Below are positions 54,658 through 64,000 of a stretch of DNA of 64,000 nt, piece after piece. Below the pieces are notes generated by a model. The model saw only the letters and a program-made list of their open reading frames with translations. It searched no databases and was not told the DNA's origin. The stretch comes from Burkholderiales bacterium (GTDB lineage: Bacteria > Pseudomonadota > Gammaproteobacteria > Burkholderiales > SG8-39), in contig JADLAV010000082.1 in NCBI GenBank assembly GCA_020848075.1, positions 1-64,000 on the forward strand, given 5' to 3'. Positions within the stretch are counted from its first letter, which is position 1. Each line of letters opens with the position of its first letter. The position numbers and the translations under genes were made by a program.

Positions 54658-56064
54658 TCAGCGCTGCAGCTCGCGGATGCGGGTCTCGACCTGGGGCTTG
54701 TCGAAGCTTGCGACCCGGCTCCCGGCGAGCGCCAGCGCGCGCTGGTAGTGCTCGAGCGCCGGCTTCACCTGGCGCATGTGGTCCAGGCTCACCGCCAGGT
54801 TGAAGGCGTAGTCGGGGTTCTCGGGCTCGATCGCCGCCGCGCGGAAGTACGCCTGCTGGGCCTCCGCCCAGCGCGACTGCGCCGCGAGCTGATTTCCCAG
54901 CATGAAGTGCAGCGGCGCCGCATTGGGTTCGGACGCGATCAGCGTCTTCAGCTGGCTCTCCGACTGCACCGGGTCGGCTCGCCCGCGCAGGCTCACCAGC
55001 CCGGCATTCGCGTCGGGGTCGCGCGGGTCGAGTTCGAGAACCTTGAGGTAGTAGGCCTCGGCGCGCGAGTAGCTGCCCGAATGGATATCGATCGCCGCGA
55101 GGCCGAGCAGCGCGTCGCGATTGCGGCGGTCGGCCGCCAGCGCGCGCTCGTACTCCCGGTGCGCGGTGGCCATGTCGCCCGACTGGAAAGCCGCATACCC
55201 TGCCGAGAGCGCCTGGTTGATGACCGACGCCGAGCGCGTGATCTCTATTCCCGCGTCGGGGCGCGGCGCGGCTGCCGTGGGCTCCCGCGACGGCGCGCGC
55301 GGCGGCTGGGAAGGCCGCCTGATCTGCACGGAGGGCGCGGCACGCGGCGCGGCAACGGCCGGCGCGGGCTGCGCGGCCGCCATCGGCTGCGGCGGCACCG
55401 GGACTTGCTCCGCCGGCGTGGCCGGCGCAGCGGCTGAAGCAAGCGCTGCGGGAGGCTCGACTGCGCTCGCTGCGGGCGGTGCGACCGTGCTTGCTGCGGG
55501 CGGCGCGGTGGGCGGCGGCGCAGGCGGCGGGGCGGCCGCGATCTGGGTCGACGGCGGCTCGGACGGACGCTGCGTGACCTGGAGGCTTCTCGGCTGCATT
55601 TGCCACCAGAAGTACACGATGACGCCGATCGCGGCCACGCCGAGCGCGGCGAGCGTGATCTTGAACGGGCGCCGCGGGTCGTAGTCGGCCGGCTTCGCCT
55701 CGAAGAGCTGCCGCGCGGCGTCGCGCTCGGCCTGGCGCGGGTCCGGCTCGTCGCGCGGCGGCTGCGCCGGGCCCCGCGGCGCCCCGCGGGCGCCGCCCTG
55801 GGATGCGCCGGCCGGCGCCTCCCTGCCCCCGCCGCTCGCCGAAGGCAGGTCGTCGGTCAGGATCTCGAGCGCGGGATTGATCTCGGGCAGCCGGTCGCGC
55901 GTGATGGGCGACCGCTCGCCGGTAGCGGGTGACGCCGGAGCCGGCGCTTCGGCGGGCGCGAGCGACAGCCCCTCGCCGCCGCGCAAGGTGGATTCGGGAT
56001 CCGGTCCCGACCCGCTCTGCTTGGCCTGCTCGGCCTTCTTGAGCGCTTCCAGCAGCAGGCTCAT
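54658..56064 (-). CDS. mshN: MshN-like TPR protein
   Basis: 468 aa. MSLLLEALKKAEQAKQ is the common start of MshN/GspB-type proteins. A membrane helix lies near residues 134-151, a Pro/Ala-rich periplasmic linker of about 120 residues follows, then TPR repeats from about 285 to the end (YAAFQSGDMATAHREYERAL, FNLAVSLDHMRQVKPALEHY). It may support secretin or pilus assembly. Just upstream, 12-bp tandem repeats (56076-56099) occupy the space to mshL. Confidence 0.78.
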   Translation of the reverse strand: MSLLLEALKKAEQAKQSGSGPDPESTLRGGEGLSLAPAEAPAPASPATGERSPITRDRLPEINPALEILTDDLPSASGGGREAPAGASQGGARGAPRGPAQPPRDEPDPRQAERDAARQLFEAKPADYDPRRPFKITLAALGVAAIGVIVYFWWQMQPRSLQVTQRPSEPPSTQIAAAPPPAPPPTAPPAASTVAPPAASAVEPPAALASAAAPATPAEQVPVPPQPMAAAQPAPAVAAPRAAPSVQIRRPSQPPRAPSREPTAAAPRPDAGIEITRSASVINQALSAGYAAFQSGDMATAHREYERALAADRRNRDALLGLAAIDIHSGSYSRAEAYYLKVLELDPRDPDANAGLVSLRGRADPVQSESQLKTLIASEPNAAPLHFMLGNQLAAQSRWAEAQQAYFRAAAIEPENPDYAFNLAVSLDHMRQVKPALEHYQRALALAGSRVASFDKPQVETRIRELQR

Positions 56065-56101
56065 TCCCGCACCTGCATCTGCACCCGCATCTGCACCCGC
56101 A

Positions 56102-57832
56102 TCACTGGACCTGCGCGTCGGGGAGAACAGGCCTGCCAGGATTCGGGCGACTCATGAAGTCCTCGCCGGGCAGGAACACGCGGTAGCCGCGAAAGTCGCC
56201 CTCCAGGCTGGGATCGTGCACGACCGTGGGCCGCAAGAAGATCACGAGTTCGGTCTTCTGACTCTGAAGGTCCCGATTCGCAAACAGATTCCCGAGCAAC
56301 GGAATACGGTTGACGCCCGGGACCGTCTGGTCGGTATTGGCGACCTTGTCCTGGATGAGGCCACCCAACACGGCGATCTGGCCGCTCGTCATCTTGAGGA
56401 CCGACTCCATCTCGCGGGTCGCGACCTGTGGGATGTTGTTTTGTATGGTGAGTTGCGGGTTCGGATCTTGCACCATCTTCGCAACGGCCGAAATGCTCGG
56501 CTTGACGTTCAAGAGGATCGAATCGTCTTGGCTGATCTGCGGGGTGATGTTCATGACCAGCCCCACCGGTACCGTCTGAGGTGTCGTCGTGACCGATTGC
56601 AGCGACGGCGCGTTGGTGGCTTGGCTGATCTGGGATTGGACGAGAAAGTACACGACGTTCTCGACGACCTTGATGACCGCGGTCTGGTTGTTGACGGCGC
56701 TGATTCTCGGACTTGAAATGATCCGGGTCGTCCCGAACGTCTCGAGCAATCGAAGCGTCGCATTGAAGACGTTGGAGTTATACGCCATCGTGAATGCCGT
56801 GCCGGCGGGCGAGCGCGGCACTTGGGTCTGCGCGAAGGAAAAACCCATCAGTGTCCGGCCGACGTACGACCAGTCGATCCCCTGCTCATAGGTGTTGTTC
56901 AGCAAGACCTCGACGATGGTCGCTTCGATCAGCACCTGGCGTCTCGCGTTCACGAGCACTTGGTCGAGGAATTCCTGCAGCTTTTCGTGCTGCCGGGAGG
57001 TTGCGCGGACGAAGAGCACCCCGGCTTCGGGGTTGGCGATCACCGACGCGGCCTCGCGGAAGCTCACCGATGGTGTCGGCGCGGCGCTCGCGACCTGGAG
57101 GCCGGGTTGCTGGCCGGCTGCCGCGCCGGGCGCGGGTGCCGGCGCCGGCGCCGGTGCCGGTACCGCGCCTCCGGTCGGCAGGATCTTGTCCGTCTCGCGG
57201 AGGACGTCCTTGACGTTCTCGACGAGCGTTTCCCAGAACCGGTTGTTGGATACGTTCCTTATTTGGAGAGACGAAACGTTCTGGCCGCCGCCGGACGCTC
57301 CAGCGCCGGCGCCCGCTCCCGTGGTGCCGGTGAGTTGAGCACTCACCGAGACCTGCCCCGTCGTATCCCGCAGCATGTTGACGTAATCGATCTTGTAGAC
57401 GCGCAAGTAGGGTGAATCGGGCATGACGAGCAGGTTCGGCCCGTCGAGCTCGTAGCGCATGTCCACCTGCTTCGAGATCCGGTTCAGGAGCTGCGGCAGG
57501 GTCTGGTCGATTGCGTTCAGCGTGACGGTCCCGGTGATTCCCGGGTGGATGTCGATGTTCAGCTTCGCGTCGCGCGCGAGGGCGAAGAGGAGCTCGTGCA
57601 CCTTCACGTTGTTGACCACGACGCTGTAAGTCTCGGCGCGCTCGGCGGGGCGGGGCTTGGGCGGGGCGGGCGGCAGTTGCACCGGCGCGGGAATCGCGGC
57701 CGACGGCGGCGCCGGCTCGGCTTTCAGATGGCCCTCCGCCGACGGCTTCATCGGCGGCGAGGCGCACCCCGCGACGGCGAGCGCGGTGGCCGCGGCGAGA
57801 GGGAGTCGGTGCAGGAGTCTATGAGCGGTCAC
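56102..57832 (-). CDS. mshL: Pilus secretin (MshL/PilQ type), lipoprotein
   Basis: 576 aa from GTG 57832. The lipobox LAVAGC puts the lipidated cysteine at C23. N-terminal secretin/TonB short domain (YSVVVNNVKVHELLFALARD) and STN-like parts are followed by N-domain repeats, a Pro/Ala linker and the C-terminal secretin channel (VPVGLVMNITPQIS, GQIAVLGGLIQDK, VPGVNRIPLLGNLF, TELVIFLRPTVV). It forms the outer-membrane pore for the pilus. Confidence 0.92.
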   Translation of the reverse strand: MTAHRLLHRLPLAAATALAVAGCASPPMKPSAEGHLKAEPAPPSAAIPAPVQLPPAPPKPRPAERAETYSVVVNNVKVHELLFALARDAKLNIDIHPGITGTVTLNAIDQTLPQLLNRISKQVDMRYELDGPNLLVMPDSPYLRVYKIDYVNMLRDTTGQVSVSAQLTGTTGAGAGAGASGGGQNVSSLQIRNVSNNRFWETLVENVKDVLRETDKILPTGGAVPAPAPAPAPAPGAAAGQQPGLQVASAAPTPSVSFREAASVIANPEAGVLFVRATSRQHEKLQEFLDQVLVNARRQVLIEATIVEVLLNNTYEQGIDWSYVGRTLMGFSFAQTQVPRSPAGTAFTMAYNSNVFNATLRLLETFGTTRIISSPRISAVNNQTAVIKVVENVVYFLVQSQISQATNAPSLQSVTTTPQTVPVGLVMNITPQISQDDSILLNVKPSISAVAKMVQDPNPQLTIQNNIPQVATREMESVLKMTSGQIAVLGGLIQDKVANTDQTVPGVNRIPLLGNLFANRDLQSQKTELVIFLRPTVVHDPSLEGDFRGYRVFLPGEDFMSRPNPGRPVLPDAQVQ

Positions 57833-57892
57833 GGCGCGGATTCTTCGTTCTCCCGCAATCGCGGGCTGTAAGCAGCCTTTTGTGGAAAGCTT

Positions 57893-57898
57893 ACTATA
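57893..57898 (-). promoter_or_regulatory. Candidate -10 (TATAGT) for mshL
   Basis: Minus-strand TATAGT lies about 60 bases before the mshL GTG in the 135-base gap after mshM. No -35 or -24/-12 element is convincing, so mshL may instead be read through from mshM. Confidence 0.35.
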
Positions 57899-57967
57899 AC
57901 GACGAAGGCTAAGAAACTGTTTTATCGGAGCAAACAGATGTGGCCTAGTGCCGCCTCCAAGTGAGAA

Positions 57968-59692
57968 CTATTGCTGGTTCTGGGTCCGCATCAGACCGAA
58001 GCTGCGCGGATAGGGCGTGCGGGCCTTAAGCGTCTCGGGGAGCTGGCCCATCGCCGTGATGGTATCGGCCACCGTGGGGTAGTCTCCGTACGCAAGCGCA
58101 TAGTGCTGCCGCCCCTCGACCTTGACGCTGTACACGAAGGCGCGATCGACGGGCAGCATGCGGGCCATCTGCGCGAGAAGGTCTTCGAGGACGCCGACGT
58201 TGGCGGCGCTCACCGTCAGGAGCTCGATGGCGTAATGCTTGGACGGGGCGACCTTGAGCCACTCCTGCGTCGCGGCGAATCGCTTCTGCGTGAGGTCCCC
58301 GCTGCTCGGCGCGTTAGGGCCGGAGGCCGGCGCGGCGCCAGCGGCCTTGGCCTCCCCCGACGTCGGCTGAGGCGGGGTAGCTGCCTTCGCCAAGGCAGAG
58401 GCGGCGGGCGGGATGCTCTTGACCATTCTTCCGCTCGGCGCGGCTTCGGCCGCCGGTGCGCTCGGCGTAACCGGTTTAGCCGCCGCCGCACCGGACCCTT
58501 GCGCCGGCGCCGGAGCCCCGGGCACAGCGGCGGATCCCGGTGCCGCGCTCGCGCGGGGGTCCGCCTCCTGCGCGGTCGGCTGGCTCGCTGGCCCGCCGCC
58601 CGCCGGAGGCATGGCGCCGGCTGGCGCCGACGCCGCGCTTTCTGCTGGTTTGGAGGGCATCGCCGGCGGCTCCGCCCGCTCGGCGCTCGAATCGGGTGGC
58701 GATGCGGTGGCGGGCGGCGCGCCCAGAGTGGCCGCCGGCGCCGGCGGCTGGATGGCCTTGACCTGGGTTGTGGGCGGGGCTTGGCCCGGCAGAATCGCCG
58801 GGTAGAAGTGCACTGCGAGCCCGATGACGAGGCCGACCGCCAGCCCGGCGCCGGCCAGCCACCACGCACTGCGGCGCCCGCCCATGCGCTTGAACTCCGA
58901 GTCGCGCACTGCCGCGCGGGCCTGCTTGACGGTGACCTGGTGCGTGCCGTCGGCGAAAGCGGCGAGGAGCGCCTTGTCGGCGAGGATGTTGACGCGCCGC
59001 GTCAGGCCCTGCGACGCCTGCGCGATCGTGCGCAGTGCCGCGGCCGTGAACACGCTGGGTCCGCGATAGCCGGCCGCGCGCATCCGGAATTCGATGTACT
59101 GCGAGACGTCGTCGCGCACCAGCGGCTCGAGGCGGAAGCTGTGGATGATGCGCTCCTTGATCTGGCGCATGTTCGGGGCCGCGAGGTGCTCGTCCAGCTC
59201 GGGCTGCCCGAAGAGCACGATGTGCAGGAGCTTGTGGCGGTTCGACTCGAGGTTGGAGAGGAGGCGGATCTCCTCCAGGGTCTCGAGCGGCATCGCATGC
59301 GCCTCGTCGATCAGGACGACCACGCGCTTGCCCGCCGCGTAGCGCCGGATCAGGTCCTCCTGCAGCGCGCGCAGCAGCACGGTCGTGCGCCTGCCCTCCA
59401 CGCTCACCCGCAGGTCGTCGGCGATCGTGTGCAGGATCTCGTCGCGCGAGAGCGAGGGATTGGCGAGATAGATCGTCTCGATGTGCTTCGGCAGCCGCTC
59501 GATCAGCACGCGGCACAGCATCGTCTTCCCGCTGCCGACCTCGCCGGTGATCTTGATGATTCCCTCCTCGTGCCCGATCGCGTAGAGCAGCGCCTCGAGG
59601 GTCGCGCCGCGGTTCGCGCCGGCGAAGAAGAAATCCGTGTGCGGCGTGATGCGGAACGGAGGTTCGTTCAGCCCGAAATGGCCGAGATACAT
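57968..59692 (-). CDS. mshM: MshM/ExeA-type AAA ATPase with extended periplasmic part
   Basis: 574 aa. The N-terminal AAA domain starts MYLGHFGLNEPPFRITPHTDFFF (family hallmark), with Walker A GEVGSGKT and Walker B VVVLIDEAHAMPLE. A membrane helix lies near residues 281-300. A Pro/Ala-rich stretch of about 150 residues follows, and a C-terminal SPOR-like domain (YAIELLTVSAANVGVLEDLL, AFVYSVKVEGRQHYALAYGDY) that may touch peptidoglycan. ExeA-like proteins help secretins cross the cell wall. Confidence 0.85.
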   Translation of the reverse strand: MYLGHFGLNEPPFRITPHTDFFFAGANRGATLEALLYAIGHEEGIIKITGEVGSGKTMLCRVLIERLPKHIETIYLANPSLSRDEILHTIADDLRVSVEGRRTTVLLRALQEDLIRRYAAGKRVVVLIDEAHAMPLETLEEIRLLSNLESNRHKLLHIVLFGQPELDEHLAAPNMRQIKERIIHSFRLEPLVRDDVSQYIEFRMRAAGYRGPSVFTAAALRTIAQASQGLTRRVNILADKALLAAFADGTHQVTVKQARAAVRDSEFKRMGGRRSAWWLAGAGLAVGLVIGLAVHFYPAILPGQAPPTTQVKAIQPPAPAATLGAPPATASPPDSSAERAEPPAMPSKPAESAASAPAGAMPPAGGGPASQPTAQEADPRASAAPGSAAVPGAPAPAQGSGAAAAKPVTPSAPAAEAAPSGRMVKSIPPAASALAKAATPPQPTSGEAKAAGAAPASGPNAPSSGDLTQKRFAATQEWLKVAPSKHYAIELLTVSAANVGVLEDLLAQMARMLPVDRAFVYSVKVEGRQHYALAYGDYPTVADTITAMGQLPETLKARTPYPRSFGLMRTQNQQ

Positions 59693-59798
59693 GCGCCTGT
59701 GGGGTCCCCTTACCCTGTCGCGGCCATTCTAAGCCATGACCGGGGCGCACAGGGGGATTCGGCGACGGCCGTTCCGGGAAGCCTCGCCGCGGGGCGAG

Positions 59799-61224
<1,426 letters not shown>

Positions 61225-61238
<14 letters not shown>

Positions 61239-61992
61239 GTGCGGGGGCGCTGATGCAGCGCAGGAACGCGCGTTCCAGGGAGCTTTCACCGTAATGGTCG
61301 CACAAGGATCGGGGCGCTCCTGCGAAATACGGCACACCTTGGTGCAGGATGACCATCCGGTCGCAGATCTCTTCGACGTCCGCCAGGGCGTGCGAGGTAA
61401 AGAAGAGCGTCGCCCCGCGTCCGCGCAGCTCGGCGAGCAGGGCCTTGACGCCGGCGCGGGCCTTCGGGTCGAGCCCGCTCATCGGCTCGTCCAGCACGAA
61501 GAAGTCGCGCCCGGACAGGAAGCAGGCGGCGAGCCCCAGCTTCTGGGTCATGCCCTTCGAGTAGACGCGGACCGGGCGGGTGAGCGCGGCGGGATCGAGG
61601 TCGAGCGCCGCGAGCATGCGCTCCACGGCGGGCGCATCGAACGTGCGGCCCTGCAGCGACAGCATGAAACCGAGGAAGTCGCGCCCGGTGAGGTAGTAGG
61701 GCGGAAGGAAGCGCTCCGGCAGGAAGGCGAGCCGCGCGCGCGCGCGCGGCTCGCTGTGCGGAACGCCCAGGATCTCGATCGTCCCCGCATCGAGCGCACA
61801 GAAGTCGAGCATGCACTTGATGAGGGTGGTCTTGCCGGCGCCGTTCAACCCGGCGAGGCCGAAGAACTCGCCCGGCGAGATCGCGAGGTCGACGCCGCGC
61901 AGGACTGCGGCGGCGCCGTAGCTCTTCGTGACCTGCGCGAACCGGACGACGGCCGCGCCGCGGGTGGCGTTCGTGGGCGCGGTCGCTGTCAT
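61225..61992 (-). CDS. ABC transporter ATP-binding protein (ABC-2 exporter type)
   Basis: 255 aa from ATG 61992. Walker A GLNGAGKT, signature YSKGMTQKLGLAACFL (a KGM-type C-loop common in ABC-2 ATPases) and Walker B FFVLDEPMSGLDP are present. No permease is adjacent. Its end overlaps the response regulator start by 14 bases, so both are probably one transcript. The orphan permease at 42066-42830 could be its partner. A TATCAT (62004-62009, minus strand) may be its -10, giving a near-leaderless message. Confidence 0.85.
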
Positions 61993-62072
61993 ACGTGCGG
62001 CGAATGATAGCGCGGCTCGCGCGCTGCGGCCTCGCTCGAGCGCCCGAGCGTCGTCCGGCGGAGCGGATGCGA

Positions 62073-62078
62073 TAGAAT
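62073..62078 (+). promoter_or_regulatory. Candidate -10 (TAGAAT) for mlaFED
   Basis: TAGAATCGCGG, as before hemC, lies 30 bases before the mlaF start. A -35 is not evident. Confidence 0.4.
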
Positions 62079-62107
62079 CGCGGGGTTTTTCTGCGAGCCT
62101 GCTGGTG

Positions 62108-62920
62108 GTGACTGCCGACAACATCGTCGAGATCCGGGACCTCTCGTTCGGATACGAGGAAGCGCGCGAGGTGCTCTCCGGGATCAACCTGGTGATTCCG
62201 CGGGGCAAAGTGGTCGCCATCATGGGTCAGAGCGGCTGCGGCAAGACGACGCTGCTGCGGATGATCGCCGGCGCATTGCGCCCGTCGAAGGGCGAGGTGC
62301 TCGCCTTCGGCCAGCGGGTCGATCGCATGAGCCAGGACGAGCTCTACGCGCTGCGTCGCCGCATGAGCATGCTCTTCCAGTTCGGCGCGCTCTTCACCGA
62401 CATGTCGACGTTCGACAACGTCGCCTTCCAGATGCGCGAGCACACGGGGCTCGACGAGCCGCTCATCCGGGATCTCGTGCTCATGAAGCTGCACGCCGTC
62501 GGCCTGCGCGGCGCGGCGCAGCTGATGCCGTCCGAGCTCTCCGGCGGCATGGCCCGGCGCGTGGCGCTCGCCCGCGCGATCGCGCTCGATCCGGAGCTGA
62601 TGATGTACGACGAGCCGTTCGCCGGGCTCGACCCGATCTCGCTCGGCGTGATCGGGCAGCTCGTCCGCAGGCTGAACGACGCGCTCGGCGCGACCTCCAT
62701 CGTCGTGACGCACGACGTGCAGGAGTCGCTCAAGATCGTGGACTACATTTACTTCGTCGCGGACGGCCGCATCGTCGCCCAGGGCACCGCCGAGGAGGTG
62801 CGCGCCTCGCGGGCGCCCTACGTCCACCAGTTCGTCTGGGGCGAGGCGGACGGCCCGGTGCCGTTTCAATACCCGGCGGCCGACTACCGGGAGGATCTCC
62901 TGGGCGTGCGCGCGTCATGA
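62108..62920 (+). CDS. mlaF: Phospholipid transport ATP-binding protein MlaF
   Basis: 270 aa from GTG 62108 (GTG 62105 directly before is equally possible). Walker A GQSGCGKT, signature [15 protein letters not shown] and Walker [14 protein letters not shown] match MlaF, as does [18 protein letters not shown]. It powers the Mla system that keeps phospholipids out of the outer leaflet of the outer membrane. It overlaps mlaE by ATGA. Confidence 0.94.
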   Translation: MTADNIVEIRDLSFGYEEAREVLSGINLVIPRGKVVAIMGQSGCGKTTLLRMIAGALRPSKGEVLAFGQRVDRMSQDELYALRRRMSMLFQFGALFTDMSTFDNVAFQMREHTGLDEPLIRDLVLMKLHAVGLRGAAQLMPSELSGGMARRVALARAIALDPELMMYDEPFAGLDPISLGVIGQLVRRLNDALGATSIVVTHDVQESLKIVDYIYFVADGRIVAQGTAEEVRASRAPYVHQFVWGEADGPVPFQYPAADYREDLLGVRAS

Positions 62921-63711
62921 ACCGGGTCAACGCCGTGGTTGCGGCCGTGGGCGCGCGGGTCGTCGGCGGGGTGTGGCGGCTCGGCTTCGCGGCGCGCTTC
63001 TTCCTGGTCATGGTCAAGCACTCGCCCACGGCGTTCCGGCGCTTCCACCTCACGGTGCGCGAGATCTATTTCGCGGGCGTGCTGTCGCTCATCATCATCC
63101 TCGTCTCCGGGCTGTTCGTCGGCATGGTGCTCGGGCTGCAGGGCTATGACACGCTCGCGCGCTACGGCTCGTCGGAGGCGCTCGGAGTGCTGGTCGCACT
63201 TTCGCTCGTGCGCGAGCTCGGGCCGGTGGTGGCGGCGCTCCTCTTCGCCAGCCGCGCGGGCAGCGCGATCACCGCGGAAATCGGGCTGATGAAGGCGACC
63301 GAGCAGCTCGACGCCATGGAGATGATGGCGGTGGACCCCGTCGCGCGCGTGGTGGCGCCGCGCTTCTGGGGCGGCGTGCTGTCGATGCCGCTCCTCGCGG
63401 CGCTCTTCTCCGCGATGGGCATCTTCGGCGGCTACCTCGTCGGCGTCGTCCTGATCGGTGTCGACGTGGGCCAGTTCTGGTCGCAGATGCAGTCGGCGGT
63501 CGATTTCCGCGAAGACGTGGTGAACGGCGTCATCAAGAGCGTCGTCTTCGGCATCGCCGTGACGTGGATCGCCGTGTTCGAGGGGTACGACGCGCCGCCG
63601 ACCGCCGAGGGCGTCTCCGGTGCAACTACTCGCACGGTCGTGACCTCGGCGCTTGCCGTGCTCGCGCTGGATTTCGTGCTGACCGCATTCATGTTCCGGG
63701 GTGTGCGCTAG
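62917..63711 (+). CDS. mlaE: Phospholipid transport permease MlaE
   Basis: 264 aa with the MlaE/YrbE signature: [45 protein letters not shown] (split here by function: conserved EAG-like loop), [17 protein letters not shown]. It is the membrane permease partner of MlaF. The stop is followed by a repeat-laden 212-base gap before mlaD. Confidence 0.94.
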   Translation: MNRVNAVVAAVGARVVGGVWRLGFAARFFLVMVKHSPTAFRRFHLTVREIYFAGVLSLIIILVSGLFVGMVLGLQGYDTLARYGSSEALGVLVALSLVRELGPVVAALLFASRAGSAITAEIGLMKATEQLDAMEMMAVDPVARVVAPRFWGGVLSMPLLAALFSAMGIFGGYLVGVVLIGVDVGQFWSQMQSAVDFREDVVNGVIKSVVFGIAVTWIAVFEGYDAPPTAEGVSGATTRTVVTSALAVLALDFVLTAFMFRGVR

Positions 63712-63720
63712 AACCTCCCC

Positions 63721-63742
63721 CGATTTTGGGATAACTTCCAGA
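63721..63742 (+). repeat. 22-bp direct repeat, copy 1 (mlaE-mlaD gap)
   Basis: A 22-base sequence beginning CGATTTTGGG and ending ACTTCCAGA; an identical copy is at 63903-63924. Removing one copy and the 160 bases between would leave mlaE about 30 bases from mlaD, a normal operon spacing. Confidence 0.95.
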
Positions 63743-63776
63743 ACCTCTCGCAAAATGCGAATGCCGTCGCGAAAGA

Positions 63777-63841
63777 GGGGATTTACAAGGGTCCGGGGGA
63801 AGGGTAACGACCCTTCCCTCGGGTCCCTTGTTCGTTCGGGG
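63777..63841 (+). mobile_element. Hairpin module, copy 2
   Basis: GGGGATTT-ACAAGGG at the left and CCCTTGT-TCGTTCGGGG at the right. The stem is longer than in the other copies (about 20 bp, imperfect, with GGGGAAGGG against CCCTTCCCTC). Same orientation as copies 1 and 3. Confidence 0.5.
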
Positions 63842-63873
63842 ATATACAAGGGGCAATCCGCCCCTTGTTCGTG
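63838..63873 (+). mobile_element. Hairpin module, copy 3
   Basis: GGGGATAT-ACAAGGGGC-AATCC-GCCCCTTGT-TCGTGC: a perfect 9-bp stem with a 5-nt loop, the same geometry as copy 1. It shares its first GGGG with the end of copy 2, so the modules abut head to tail. Confidence 0.5.
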
Positions 63874-63902
63874 CGACCTCGGTTCAGGACGAAGCACCGC
63901 CG

Positions 63903-63924
63903 CGATTTTGGGATAACTTCCAGA
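63903..63924 (+). repeat. 22-bp direct repeat, copy 2 (before mlaD)
   Basis: Exact copy of 63721-63742. Its last base is the first base of the mlaD ATG. Confidence 0.95.
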
Positions 63925-64000
63925 TGATGAAACGCTCGACGCTCGATCTCTGGGTGGGCTTCTTCGTGCTGGCCGGCCTCGGCGCGCTGGTCTTCCTCTC
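63924..64000 (+). CDS. mlaD: Phospholipid transport substrate-binding protein MlaD (partial)
   Basis: Only the first 25 codons are in the window: MMKRSTLDLWVGFFVLAGLGALVFL, given here as an N-terminal membrane anchor typical of MlaD (LxxWVGxFVLxG). Two ATGs in a row compete as start. No strong ribosome-binding site is seen; the sequence before the ATG comes from the 22-bp repeat. The MCE domain would follow beyond the window. Confidence 0.85.
   Translation, partial: MMKRSTLDLWVGFFVLAGLGALVFL

Noticed and set aside
56076..56099. Twelve-base tandem repeat as a CRISPR or phase-variable tract
   Set aside because: Only two full copies, intergenic, and with no spacers; probably a minor slippage product.
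57833..57967. Sigma-54 promoter before mshL
   Set aside because: GG and GC pairs occur but not ten bases apart together with a TTGC box; the nearest candidate has 12.

Overview
The window is about 68% G+C by eye, densely coded, and free of insertion sequences, phage genes and CRISPR arrays. Several gene orders point to a betaproteobacterium: argH facing algZ-algR-hemC-hemD-hemX-hemY, kdsD-kdsC-lptC-lptA-lptB-rpoN-ptsN-hprK-rapZ, and thiS-thiG-trmB. The genus cannot be settled from sequence alone.

Layout. 1-2.8 kb: molybdate ABC transporter modABC behind a possible ModE-type palindrome. 2.8-3.4 kb: monothiol glutaredoxin grxD behind an IscR-like operator, followed by a hairpin element inside a 97-bp direct duplication. 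3.4-7.0 kb (minus): argH, a Ser/Thr kinase with a C-terminal cyclic-nucleotide-binding domain, and a fructosamine-kinase-family protein, joined by 4-bp overlaps. 7.1-13.1 kb: AlgZ/AlgR-type two-component pair and haem genes hemCDXY. 13.1-15.6 kb (minus): PEBP-like protein, trmB, thiG, thiS. 15.7 kb: tRNA-Gly(CCC). 15.9-23.2 kb (minus): complete urease cluster ureABCEFGD with urea and nickel transporters. Next come a divergent DUF1576-like membrane protein, a 5'-nucleotidase, an AsmA protein and mutY.

29-37.4 kb (minus): LON-domain protein, nitrogen-PTS genes (rapZ, hprK, ptsN), sigma-54 (rpoN), and LPS transport and Kdo genes. 37.6-39.5 kb: CPA2-type cation/proton antiporter. 39.5-61.2 kb: an MSHA-like type IV pilus region. 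It has two tandem 228-aa pilins, a TPR-like hypothetical with an ABC-2 permease, a sensor kinase, a class III adenylate cyclase, and the minus-strand run mshM-L-N-E-G-I-J-K plus two pilin-like genes. A sigma-54-dependent response regulator lies just upstream. 61.2-64 kb: an ABC ATPase, then mlaF-mlaE-mlaD (mlaD cut by the window end).

How it fits together. Good -24/-12 (sigma-54) promoter sequences sit 43-50 nt before the start codons of both pilins and of the adenylate cyclase. The window also holds rpoN, a GAFTGA-containing activator and an orphan sensor kinase. I infer a sigma-54 regulon linking pilin and cAMP production, with the cNMP-domain kinase as one possible cAMP reader.

The most unusual DNA-level feature is a small hairpin module, GGGGAT-N-TACAAGGG...CCCTTGTTCGTTCGGGG. 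It occurs once after grxD and twice between mlaE and mlaD. In both places it is flanked by an exact direct duplication of local host sequence (97 bp and 22 bp), as if an undescribed short element had inserted with target duplication.
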